Part shown: positions 23,792 to 31,295 of the stretch, one piece after another
How positions within the stretch are numbered: position 1 is the stretch's first letter
Layout: every line of letters starts with the position of its first letter
Source: Polyangiaceae bacterium
Lineage (GTDB): Bacteria; Myxococcota_A; Polyangia; Polyangiales; Polyangiaceae
DNA length: 64,000 nucleotides
NCBI GenBank assembly: GCA_020633235.1
Contig: JACKEA010000002.1
Location: 1,054,001 to 1,118,000, forward strand
Direction of reading: 5' to 3'
The notes under the pieces: generated by a model
Seen by the model: the letters and a program-made list of their open reading frames with translations, nothing else
Database searches by the model: none
Told to the model about the DNA's origin: nothing
Made by a program: the position numbers and the translations under genes

Positions 23792-25084
23792 GTGCCAAGC
23801 TGGTCGGACGCCTGGATTTCGTGGCTGTTTCTCGCCGTGTGCGCGGCGGGGGCGGGCTTCACGCTCAACGCCCTGAGCCCTCTGAAAGGCGGCCGGCTGC
23901 TGCGCGTCCCCGCCTTCTTGTCGTCGTGGATCGTGGGCGAGGCCGTGGCGCATCACTTCGCCTGGCAGCTGATCGCCACGTTGGTGTTCGCGTGGGCCGG
24001 AGCGCTGCGCTACTGGCCCGGCTGGCTGGGGCTCGCCCTCACGCTGGTGTCCTGGGGAACGCTGGTGGTGCTGTTCCGGCGGGGCCGCTCCGCACGGCAC
24101 GTGGTGGAGCAGAGCCTCTCCGGTTTCGTGGCCGCCGGAGCTTGGCCTCCGGTGCCGTGGACCAAGCTGTGGCTGCCGCTGTCCATGGGACGCCGCGGCG
24201 TCCGGCGGGTTCGCGACGTGGAGTACGGGCGCGTCGGCAACAAACGCTTGAAGCTCGACGTGTACCTGCCGGGCGAAAGCAAAGGGCGGCGCCCCGCGGT
24301 GCTGCAGATCCACGGCGGCGCCTGGGTGCTCGGCACCAAGCGCGAGCAAGGGCTGCCGCTGCTCTATCACTTGGCGAGCCACGGCTGGGTCGGTTTCAAC
24401 GTGGACTACCGCTTGAGCCCGCGCGCCACATTTCCCGATCAGCTGGTGGACATCAAACGTGCACTGGCGTGGATCCGCGAGCATGCCGACGAGTACGACG
24501 TGGATCCGAGCTTCGTCGTCGTCACCGGCGGCTCCGCGGGCGGCCACCTGACGGCGTTGATGGCGCTGACGCAGAACGCCCCGCAGTACCAGCCGGGCTT
24601 CGAGGACGCGGACACCTCGGTTCAGGCTGCGATTCCCTTCTACGGCGTGTACTGCTTCGTGGATCGCCTGGGGCTGTTTCCGAAGGAGTTCTTCACGCTG
24701 CTGCTCGAGCCCTGGGTGATGAAGAAGAAGCTCGCCGATGCCCGGGAAGCCTTCGTGGCGGCGTCCCCCATCGATCAGGTGGGACCCGACGCCCCACCTT
24801 TTTTCGTGATCCACGGGGATAGAGACACGCTCGCGCCCGTACAATATGCCCGCGCTTTCGTCGCCGAGCTTCGGAAGGTGTCGCGTGCGCCGGTGCTCTA
24901 CGCAGAGCTTCCGGGGGCGCAGCACGCCTTCGACATCTTCTACTCCCCGCGCACCGTGAGAGTCGTGGAAGCGGTGGAACGGTTTCTGGACGAAGTCCAT
25001 CGGCGTTCCGGACAGCGCGTTCGTGCCCTGCCGGACGTCACCTCGCCCGCCACGCTCGAACCCGCGGCGAGTCTTTCGGATTGA
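23792..25084 (+). CDS. Membrane-anchored alpha/beta hydrolase (esterase)
   Basis: 430 aa from GTG 23792. Three hydrophobic segments in the first 110 residues, then a hormone-sensitive-lipase-like esterase domain. It contains the oxyanion-hole motif QIHGGAWVLG, the nucleophile motif VTGGSAGGH (G-x-S-x-G), the acid near FVIHGDRDTLAP and the histidine in GAQHAFD. The domain order and motifs are complete, so an active carboxylesterase facing one side of the membrane is expected. Physiological substrate unknown. Downstream comes the lipoprotein gene after 105 bases. Confidence 0.9.
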   Translation: MPSWSDAWISWLFLAVCAAGAGFTLNALSPLKGGRLLRVPAFLSSWIVGEAVAHHFAWQLIATLVFAWAGALRYWPGWLGLALTLVSWGTLVVLFRRGRSARHVVEQSLSGFVAAGAWPPVPWTKLWLPLSMGRRGVRRVRDVEYGRVGNKRLKLDVYLPGESKGRRPAVLQIHGGAWVLGTKREQGLPLLYHLASHGWVGFNVDYRLSPRATFPDQLVDIKRALAWIREHADEYDVDPSFVVVTGGSAGGHLTALMALTQNAPQYQPGFEDADTSVQAAIPFYGVYCFVDRLGLFPKEFFTLLLEPWVMKKKLADAREAFVAASPIDQVGPDAPPFFVIHGDRDTLAPVQYARAFVAELRKVSRAPVLYAELPGAQHAFDIFYSPRTVRVVEAVERFLDEVHRRSGQRVRALPDVTSPATLEPAASLSD

Positions 25085-25189
25085 CGACGCCCGGACCTCA
25101 GGGGACCATCTGGAATCGGACTCGGGACGGCGCGATGGCGGCGGTCCATCGCGCTACGGCCCGTGCTTTGTGAAAATCTGGAGACCCCA

Positions 25190-26020
25190 ATGAAGTGGAC
25201 CTTGAGCATCGGCTTGATTCTCGGAGTGGCGGGCGCCATCGCGGCGTGCAGCAGCGATGACGGCGGCAAGAGTGGCACCGGCGGTACCGACGGCGGTATC
25301 GGCGGCTTCGCCGCAGCGGCCGGTACCGGCGCCGCGGGCGCTGGCGGCACAGGCGCCGGCGGCAGCGGTGGGACGGCCACGGCGAGCTGCCAGGGCAATT
25401 GCGGCAGCGCAGATCCCGTGGGCGATCCCGGCTGCTACTGCGACTCGCAGTGCCAGAACTTCGGCGACTGCTGCGACGACTTCGCGTCCGTGTGCGGCGG
25501 CACCGGCGGCGGTGGAGGCGGCACCGTTACGCTGCCTGCGGGTTGCGTCACAGGAGGCATCACCGTGAACTGCAACCCGGTCACGAACGAGGGCTGCGAT
25601 ACCGCGGGTGGCGCGGCCTGCGACCTGGGTCAGTCGGCGCTGCAGTGCTTCCCGGACGGCAATACTACGCCGAAGGGCGGCGACTGCGACAACGCCAACG
25701 GCCCGTGGTGCCAGCCGAAGCTCCACTGTTCCAGCAGTGGGACCGGGGGCGCAGGCGGCGCGGGCGGAGCAGCCGGGGGCAGCGGCACAACCACGACATG
25801 CCGGAGCTTCTGCTGCGCCGGTACTGATTGCGCTGCGGGCGAGACGTGCGTCCCGTTCGACTCGCAGATCGGCACCTTGGGTGTGTGCCTCGGCGGCGGC
25901 ACTGGTGGAGCCGGTGGAGCTGGCGGAGCAGCAGGCGCAGCCGGAGCGGCAGGCGCAGCCGGTGCAGCGGGTACGGCGGGCGCAGGTGGAGCAGCCGGCG
26001 CCGACGGTGGCACCAACTGA
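25190..26020 (+). CDS. Lipoprotein with somatomedin-B-like module and Gly/Ala repeats
   Basis: 276 aa from ATG 25190. Lipoprotein signal with lipobox AAC (VAGAIAACSS). After a Gly-rich linker, residues about 66-105 carry CQGNCGSADPVGDPGCYC, then DSQC, GDCCDDFASVC, the cysteine spacing of a somatomedin-B knot. A second Cys-rich part follows (GCDTAGGAACDLGQ, CRSFCCAGTDCAAGETC). The C-terminus is a long Gly-Ala repeat (GAGGAAGAAGAAG). Likely an exposed, disulfide-rich surface protein for protein-protein contact. No catalytic motif. Confidence 0.8.
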   Translation: MKWTLSIGLILGVAGAIAACSSDDGGKSGTGGTDGGIGGFAAAAGTGAAGAGGTGAGGSGGTATASCQGNCGSADPVGDPGCYCDSQCQNFGDCCDDFASVCGGTGGGGGGTVTLPAGCVTGGITVNCNPVTNEGCDTAGGAACDLGQSALQCFPDGNTTPKGGDCDNANGPWCQPKLHCSSSGTGGAGGAGGAAGGSGTTTTCRSFCCAGTDCAAGETCVPFDSQIGTLGVCLGGGTGGAGGAGGAAGAAGAAGAAGAAGTAGAGGAAGADGGTN

Positions 26021-26095
26021 TAGCGTTGTGTTCGACACGGCGCGGGACCTCGCGAAAGTGAGGTTCCGCGGCGGACCGGCAAAATGAAGATCCGG

Positions 26096-26980
26096 TCAGC
26101 GATCGATGTCGCCCGGAAGCAGGAACGGATAGGGCCGGCGGCGCACCCCGCGCTGCCAGGCCCGGTCCCAACGCCGTAGCCGTTGCAAGAGCGCCCAGGT
26201 GCGGGCGTCGTCTGCGTAGTAGCGGCGCACCTCTTCCAGACTGAGCTTCACGCCGAGGCGCGCCTCGGCTTGCGCGAGCACCCGCGGTAGAAAGCCTTCC
26301 AGCTTTTCCTTGAGCAGGTTGGCGGCGAAGTCCAGCGTGACGCCGCGAACGTCGTAGTACTTGTCGAGGATGCCCTGCAGCAGGAAGCGGCGCACCGCTC
26401 CGCGGAGCGCCCAGGGCAGTGACGCGAGGAACAGCTCGGTATCGAGACGTTCGCTGCCGGCGTCATCGCGCAAGAGCGGCGTGGTCACGTCCAGGTACGA
26501 GAGCGCGTCGCCGTCGAGCACCCAGTTGGAGAGCTGTGCATCGAGCCCAAGGCGCGCCGTGACGGTGGCACCGATGGCGTCGATGATCCCGTCGATCATG
26601 CGCTGGGCGCGGTCGTCTTGGCCGCGAGCGAGGACCGCGGGACCGATGGCGTCGGCGTCGAGCCCCGGTTGCACGCAATACGCCGCGATGCGGCCATCGG
26701 CGCCGGTCACGTCTTGGAGGGCGGTGGGGACGACGCGGGTGTGGGCCGTGTCGAGAGCGGCCAGATACTCGAAAAAGCAGGCTCGGTAGCGCTCGAAGGA
26801 AGCGCGGCCCCCGAACAGCGGCAAGCGCTTGGCAGCAAAGCGGCCTTCCTTGGTGGTGACCGCCAGCACGGGGGAGATCTCGCCGTAGCCCAAGATCTCC
26901 AGCGCACTCTCGTCCCCAGTGCTGAGGGCGTGCTCCACGTCGTGCTCGAGCGTCGCGAGCAGGTCGGAGGGGAGCATCAT
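26096..26980 (-). CDS. Kinase-like protein (DUF6206-like)
   Basis: 294 aa from ATG 26980, whose first base overlaps the stop of the aminotransferase gene (ATGA). Features that recall aminoglycoside-phosphotransferase/protein-kinase folds: LGYGEISPVLAVTTKEGRFAAKRLPLF (a glycine-loop and Lys strand) and a middle segment GLDAQLSNWVLDGDALSYLDVTTPLL (N then D, like the catalytic and metal-binding loops). I associate the pattern with DUF6206-type proteins. It probably phosphorylates a small molecule or protein. Co-translation with a class-III aminotransferase suggests a two-enzyme pathway. Confidence 0.65.
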   Translation of the reverse strand: MMLPSDLLATLEHDVEHALSTGDESALEILGYGEISPVLAVTTKEGRFAAKRLPLFGGRASFERYRACFFEYLAALDTAHTRVVPTALQDVTGADGRIAAYCVQPGLDADAIGPAVLARGQDDRAQRMIDGIIDAIGATVTARLGLDAQLSNWVLDGDALSYLDVTTPLLRDDAGSERLDTELFLASLPWALRGAVRRFLLQGILDKYYDVRGVTLDFAANLLKEKLEGFLPRVLAQAEARLGVKLSLEEVRRYYADDARTWALLQRLRRWDRAWQRGVRRRPYPFLLPGDIDR

Positions 26981-28185
26981 GAGGCGAAAACCCGCCGCAC
27001 CCGGGAGATCAGGTCGTCCGCCTCCGCGTCGGAGACGATGAGCGGAGGCAGGAACTGGAGCACGGAGCGGTCGTTGTTGGCGTAGGTGGCGAACACGCCG
27101 GCGTCGTAGAGCAGCTTGGACGCCATCATGCCGGCGCCCTCCACCGGGAACTTGAAGGCCATCATCAAGCCCCGCTGGCGCAGCTCGAAGGGTAGGCCCG
27201 AAAGACCGCGACGAAAGCGGTCGCCCAGGTCGCGAACGCGCTCGAGGAAGCCGCGCTCCTCCACGATGTCGAGCACGGTGAGGGCAGCGACGCAGCCGAG
27301 CTCTGCACCGCCGAAGGTGGACACGTGAATGAAGGGACGCTCGTCGAAGAAGGCGTGGAGCTCGCGCGTGAGCAAGGTGGCGGCGATGGGATAGACGCCT
27401 CCAGAGAGGCCCTTGCCGGTGAGCAGCGCGTCGGGAGTCACGCCTTCGTGCTGGTAGGCCCAGAAGCGGCCGGTGCGACCGAGGCCGGTCTGCACCTCGT
27501 CGAGCACGAGCTTGGCGCCCCGCTCGCTGCAGATGCGCCGCACGCCGGAGAGGTAGCCTTCCGTGGGGATGGGCATGCCCAGCGTGGCCGGGATGGGTTC
27601 GAGCAGCACGGCGGCGGTGTCGTCCGCCACGGCGCGATCGATGGCCTCGAGGTCGTCGAAGGGAACCTGGAAGAAGCCGGGCAGGTTGGGCCCGAAAGCG
27701 TCGCGGTACTGCGCGTCTCCCGCGGCCAGGGCGAGACCGGTGTGGCCGTGATAGCCGCCGCTGGCGGACACGATCTTCTCGCGCCCGGTCACGCCGCGCA
27801 CCACCTTGATGGCGAGATCCGTGGCTTCGCCGCCGCCCACGGCGAAGACGACGCCGGAGAGGTGTCCGTTAGTGGTGTGGGCGAGGCGCTCGGCGAGGCG
27901 CGCGCGAAGGCCGCTCACCAGGTGGTGGTTGCCGATGTCCAGCTCGTCGAGGGCGGCGCGGACGGCAGCGACGACCCGTGGATTTCGATGTCCCAGATTG
28001 AAGACGCCACCGTTGACATGACAGTTCACGAACACCCGCTCCGAGAAGGCGTCGTGGAACGTCACGCCCGAGCGACTCCCCATGACCACGTCCACGCCGA
28101 GCTCGCGATAGAGCGCGACCTTGCCCCCGGACACGTGGCGACCGAACGCATCGAACGTCGCGTCGCGACCATCGTAACCCTTCAT
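26977..28185 (-). CDS. PLP-dependent class-III aminotransferase
   Basis: 402 aa from ATG 28185; upstream sequence in this frame is a shadow of the neighbouring membrane protein gene. The class-III layout is complete: VFAVGGGEATDLAIKVVRG (phosphate-binding), SGGYHGHTG, the cofactor Asp in LVLDEVQTGLGRTG, and the Schiff-base Lys in LTGKGLSGGVYP. It resembles acetylornithine/ornithine or glutamate-1-semialdehyde-type enzymes, but the substrate cannot be read from these motifs. It is the first gene of a coupled pair with the kinase-like protein. Confidence 0.9.
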   Translation of the reverse strand: MKGYDGRDATFDAFGRHVSGGKVALYRELGVDVVMGSRSGVTFHDAFSERVFVNCHVNGGVFNLGHRNPRVVAAVRAALDELDIGNHHLVSGLRARLAERLAHTTNGHLSGVVFAVGGGEATDLAIKVVRGVTGREKIVSASGGYHGHTGLALAAGDAQYRDAFGPNLPGFFQVPFDDLEAIDRAVADDTAAVLLEPIPATLGMPIPTEGYLSGVRRICSERGAKLVLDEVQTGLGRTGRFWAYQHEGVTPDALLTGKGLSGGVYPIAATLLTRELHAFFDERPFIHVSTFGGAELGCVAALTVLDIVEERGFLERVRDLGDRFRRGLSGLPFELRQRGLMMAFKFPVEGAGMMASKLLYDAGVFATYANNDRSVLQFLPPLIVSDAEADDLISRVRRVFAS

Positions 28186-28220
28186 GACGAGAGAGTGCGC
28201 TGCCCGGGCGCGACGTACAA

Positions 28221-28679
28221 TCAGAAGGGCTTGTTCACCATCAGATAGATGATGGCGACGATGCCCAAGGTCTCCACCCAGGCGAGCACGAGCCCGCGCG
28301 GAGAGCGGACCAAGGCTGCGACACGTTCGGGATCCGGAGGCTCCTGGTCCACCGCCTTGCGGATCGCACGGAAGTAGGGAAGGGCGAGGGGGAACGCGGC
28401 CACGAACAGGACGGTGAGCAGGGCGATGGACGTCCACAGCCACAAGGAATGCCACCAGTTCATCAGGAACCCGAGCACGGTGCCGGCCCCCACCATGACC
28501 AGGAAGGAGGCGTACATGAAGCCTCGGGTGGCCCGCGATAGGTCGAGCATGGTGCGGATGCGGATCGGGTCCCGCTCGGACCGGAGCTTGAAGGTCACCG
28601 TGGCCGTCGCGCCGTGAGCGGCGATGAAGCCGAATGCGCCCAAGAGGTGCAGTAGGCGCCACGTCAGGTACCAACTCAT
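28221..28679 (-). CDS. Four-helix membrane protein, DUF2269-like
   Basis: 152 aa from ATG 28679 (MSWYLTWRLLHLLGAFGFIAAHG). Four hydrophobic helices, with the first carrying the H-x-x-G-A-F-G-F and H-G pattern seen in DUF2269-like and haem- or copper-handling small membrane proteins. The last helix (VLAWVETLGIVAIIYLMVNKPF) ends at the C-terminus. It is divergent from the next lipoprotein gene, and the 29-bp palindrome at 28729-28757 lies between them. Function unknown. Confidence 0.7.
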   Translation of the reverse strand: MSWYLTWRLLHLLGAFGFIAAHGATATVTFKLRSERDPIRIRTMLDLSRATRGFMYASFLVMVGAGTVLGFLMNWWHSLWLWTSIALLTVLFVAAFPLALPYFRAIRKAVDQEPPDPERVAALVRSPRGLVLAWVETLGIVAIIYLMVNKPF

Positions 28680-28728
28680 CGAAGGGAGCCTAAGGCTACT
28701 CGCCCCAATCCCGCATGATCCCTGCTTG

Positions 28729-28757
28729 TTCCTGGTTTGTCCTGGACAAACCAGGAA
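28729..28757. promoter_or_regulatory. Perfect 14-bp inverted repeat, candidate operator
   Basis: Arms 28729-28742 and 28744-28757 are exact reverse complements around a single T at 28743. It lies between divergent genes (starts at 28679 and 28821), 49 and 63 bases from them. There is no T-run, so an operator for a dimeric regulator is more likely than a terminator. Confidence 0.6.
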
Positions 28758-28820
28758 TGTTCCCATGCGATACGGAACGACTCACTGCATCATGCTAGGC
28801 TGCGCCTCACAGGAGGGTTC

Positions 28821-29336
28821 ATGCGTAACCTTATTCGTTTCCTTGTAGTGGGTGTGATGACTGCGGGGCTGGCGGCGACCACGGCCTGCGGCAGCGATGA
28901 CGATAGCGGGAGCGGGGGCTCCTCGGGCAGCGGCGGCGGCAACACCGGCGGGACCGGTGGCGGGACCGGCGGGACCGGCGGCGGCACCGCGGGCAGCGGC
29001 GGCGGCACCGCGGGTAGCGGCGGCGGCACCGCGGGTAGCGGCGGCACGGCCGGCGCGGCCGGCGGCGGTGGCATGGCGGGCAGCAGCGGCGCAGCGGGTG
29101 CTGCTGGCGCGGCGGGCAGCTCGGGCAACGCCGCGGAAGCGTTCTGCACCAAGTACGAGACGGTGTGCACCTTCGGTGGCACGGATCGCTACGCCGACAA
29201 GGCCGACTGCATCGCCAAGTACAACAGCTACGACGCGGCTCGGCAGGCCTGCGTCGAGACTCATCTGGGCAACGCGGAGAAGGGCGACCCGTCCCTTCAC
29301 TGTCCGCACGCCACGGGCCAATCGCCCTGTAACTGA
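28821..29336 (+). CDS. Gly-rich lipoprotein with small Cys module
   Basis: 171 aa from ATG 28821, with AGGAGG at 28811-28816. Lipobox TAC (AATTACGSDDD). A long Gly/Ser/Thr/Ala repeat linker (GGTGGGTGGTGGG, GSGGGTAGSGGG) is followed by a compact C-terminal module with six cysteines (EAFCTKYETVC, KADCIAKY, RQACVETH, LHCPHATGQSPC). This plan of lipobox, flexible linker and small Cys module is repeated in several proteins of this window. Surface-exposed; role unknown. A terminator-like hairpin follows. Confidence 0.8.
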   Translation: MRNLIRFLVVGVMTAGLAATTACGSDDDSGSGGSSGSGGGNTGGTGGGTGGTGGGTAGSGGGTAGSGGGTAGSGGTAGAAGGGGMAGSSGAAGAAGAAGSSGNAAEAFCTKYETVCTFGGTDRYADKADCIAKYNSYDAARQACVETHLGNAEKGDPSLHCPHATGQSPCN

Positions 29337-29356
29337 TCGCGACTTGCGACGCGGCG

Positions 29357-29387
29357 ACGCCCTCGAGCCCGGGTGGCTCGGGGGCGT
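29357..29387. terminator. Bidirectional hairpin terminator between convergent genes
   Basis: Arms 29357-29369 and 29375-29387 pair over 13 bp (one G-T) with a five-base loop. It lies 20 bases after the lipoprotein stop and 10 bases before the pirin stop on the other strand. Followed on the plus strand by TCGTCCATTTTC. Confidence 0.6.
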
Positions 29388-29397
29388 TCGTCCATTT

Positions 29398-30093
29398 TCA
29401 CGCCAGGTCGAAGAGCAGGAGCTCGGCGCGCTCCGTCGCTTTTACATCGACGCCCGTGACCCCTTCGAGCTGGGCGCCGTCTCCTTCTTCGAGCAGCTGA
29501 TCGCCGATGCGCACCGTGCCGCGGGCGACCTGGATCCAGCCGAAGCGGCCAGGGGGCAGTTGCCACGTGAGGTTCTGCTCCGCCTCGAGCACCGTGGAGT
29601 AGAGGCTCACGTCCTGCTGCACCTTGACCGAACCTTCGCGACCATCCGACGACGCGACGAGTGCGAGCCGGCCATCGCGCGGCGGCATCGGGCGCTGCTC
29701 GTAGCCGGGCGCGCCACCACGCTTGTCCGGAACGATCCAGATCTGGAGGAAGCGCACCGTGGTGTCGGGCGAGGGGTTCATCTCGCTGTGTAGAACGCCA
29801 GACCCGGCGCTCATGCGCTGGATCTCACCCGGCCGGATGGTGGAGCCGTTGCCCATGCTGTCGCGATGGGCCAGCTCGCCTTCGAGCACGTAGGAGAGGA
29901 TCTCCATGTCCCGATGCGGGTGGGTGCCGAAACCCTTGGCAGGCGCCACGCGATCGTCGTTGATGACGCGCAGAGCCCGAAAACCCATGTGCGCCGGATC
30001 GTAGTAGTCGGCGAAGGAGAAGCTGTGGCGACTGTCGAGCCAGGGCAGCTCCGAGCGGCCGCGATCGCTCCCGTGTCGAACCGTGATCGTCAT
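29398..30093 (-). CDS. Pirin-family cupin protein
   Basis: 231 aa from ATG 30093 (MTITVRHG). The N-terminal cupin has HSFSFADYYDPAHMGFRALRVINDD and the metal ligands of GFGTHPHRDMEILSYVLEGE (H-x-H) with later SGVLHSEMNPS. This matches the YhhW/pirin type, some members of which have quercetin 2,3-dioxygenase activity in vitro. It is divergent from the LysR regulator with 68 bases between the starts, so that regulator probably controls it. Confidence 0.9.
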   Translation of the reverse strand: MTITVRHGSDRGRSELPWLDSRHSFSFADYYDPAHMGFRALRVINDDRVAPAKGFGTHPHRDMEILSYVLEGELAHRDSMGNGSTIRPGEIQRMSAGSGVLHSEMNPSPDTTVRFLQIWIVPDKRGGAPGYEQRPMPPRDGRLALVASSDGREGSVKVQQDVSLYSTVLEAEQNLTWQLPPGRFGWIQVARGTVRIGDQLLEEGDGAQLEGVTGVDVKATERAELLLFDLA

Positions 30094-30115
30094 GATGCCC
30101 ACACTATTGGTCGTT

Positions 30116-30123
30116 GTTGCAAC
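30116..30123. promoter_or_regulatory. Candidate LysR box
   Basis: GTTGCAAC is an 8-bp palindrome embedded in CGTTGTTGCAACGG between the divergent pirin and LysR starts. The position suits a LysR operator. Short, so low confidence. Confidence 0.3.
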
Positions 30124-30161
30124 GGTACCAGTCCCAGGATAGGAAACGGATTGTTCTCGCC

Positions 30162-31043
30162 GTGACAACTGTAGACCTCAACAAGGTGGCGGTCTTCGCT
30201 CGCGTCGTCGAGACCGGCACCTTCACGGCGGCAGCGCGGTCGCTCGGACTACCGAAATCGTCCATCAGTCGCTCCGTGTCCCAGCTCGAGGATGCCCTCG
30301 GCGTTCGGCTGCTGCAACGCACCACCCGCAGCGTGCAGCTCACGGAAGCCGGCGCTACCTACTACGAGAAGGTGCGCGGAGCACTGACCGGGCTCTTGGA
30401 AGCGGGCGCCGCCGTGAGCGACATGCAGGCGAGCGTGCGGGGGGACGTGCGCCTGACGGCGCCCGTCGACTACGGCACTTGGGTGCTTGCAGAGCCCATC
30501 GCCCGGTTTCAGGCAGCGCATCCGGACGTTCGCATCGAGCTGGTGCTCACCTCGCGCATCGTCAACCTGGTGGAGGAAGGGTTCGACCTCGCGGTTCGAG
30601 CCGGACCGCAGCGGGACTCGTCCTTGATGGGGCGCCGCCTCGCGACGATGGAGCTCGGCGTCTTCGCGTCGCCTCGGTATCTGAAGGAGCACGGCACGCC
30701 CCGCACCATCGCCCAACTGGCCGACCACGACTGCGTTCTGTTCCGTCCCGACGCGTTCGAGACCCGCTGGAACCTGCTCGGACCCAAAGGCACCGAAGCG
30801 ATCACGGTTCGAGGCCGATTGTCCGTGGACGACTTCGGATTCCTGCAGCAGATGTTGCTCTCGGGCGCTGGCGTCGGGTTGATGCCCACGTTCTTGTGTC
30901 GCGACGGCGAAACCGAGCTGGTGCGCTTGTTCCCCCGCCATGCGGTGAAGAGCGGCTCGGCGACGCTGGTCTATCCGTCGTCGCGCTATCTGCCCCAACG
31001 CGTGGCGTTGCTGCGTGATTTCCTGGTGGCGGAGGTCGGATGA
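30162..31043 (+). CDS. LysR-family transcriptional regulator
   Basis: 293 aa from GTG 30162 (VTTVDLNKVAVF). N-terminal winged helix: FARVVETGTFTAAARSLGLPKSSISRSVSQLEDALGVRLLQRTTRSV. The effector domain follows, with RIELVLTSRIVNLVEEGFDLAVRAG and a C-terminal LSGAGVGLMPTFLC. The closest general type is the CrgA/DmlR group that senses small aromatic or electrophilic compounds. It likely regulates the divergent pirin gene and itself. The next small lipoprotein gene overlaps its stop as ATGA. Confidence 0.92.
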   Translation: MTTVDLNKVAVFARVVETGTFTAAARSLGLPKSSISRSVSQLEDALGVRLLQRTTRSVQLTEAGATYYEKVRGALTGLLEAGAAVSDMQASVRGDVRLTAPVDYGTWVLAEPIARFQAAHPDVRIELVLTSRIVNLVEEGFDLAVRAGPQRDSSLMGRRLATMELGVFASPRYLKEHGTPRTIAQLADHDCVLFRPDAFETRWNLLGPKGTEAITVRGRLSVDDFGFLQQMLLSGAGVGLMPTFLCRDGETELVRLFPRHAVKSGSATLVYPSSRYLPQRVALLRDFLVAEVG

Positions 31044-31264
31044 GCAAACGGCTGCTGTGCGCGATCGGCCTCGGCCTCGTTGGCTGTGGGGATCCGCGGC
31101 CACCGCCGCGACCACCGCCGGCAAGGGAACGCCCCACGACGCTCGTCGCCCAAGATGGCGGAAGCGTGGCGCCGCCTCCTGCCTACGGAAACGAGATCGT
31201 CGATCAGCCGTGCCCCAAAGCGCGCCCCGCGTGCGCAGGCCACGGCGCCCCTCACCACGATTGA
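31040..31264 (+). CDS. Small lipoprotein
   Basis: 74 aa. MSKRLLCAIGLGLVGCGD has a short signal with lipobox LVGC. The rest is Pro/Arg-rich with PCPKARPAC and ends APHHD. It overlaps the LysR stop (ATGA), indicating translational coupling. No family recognised. The lipobox and coupled start are what argue that it is real. Confidence 0.55.
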   Translation: MSKRLLCAIGLGLVGCGDPRPPPRPPPARERPTTLVAQDGGSVAPPPAYGNEIVDQPCPKARPACAGHGAPHHD

Positions 31265-31295
31265 CCCGCCGGCGAGAGCCCGTACATTGAACGCC

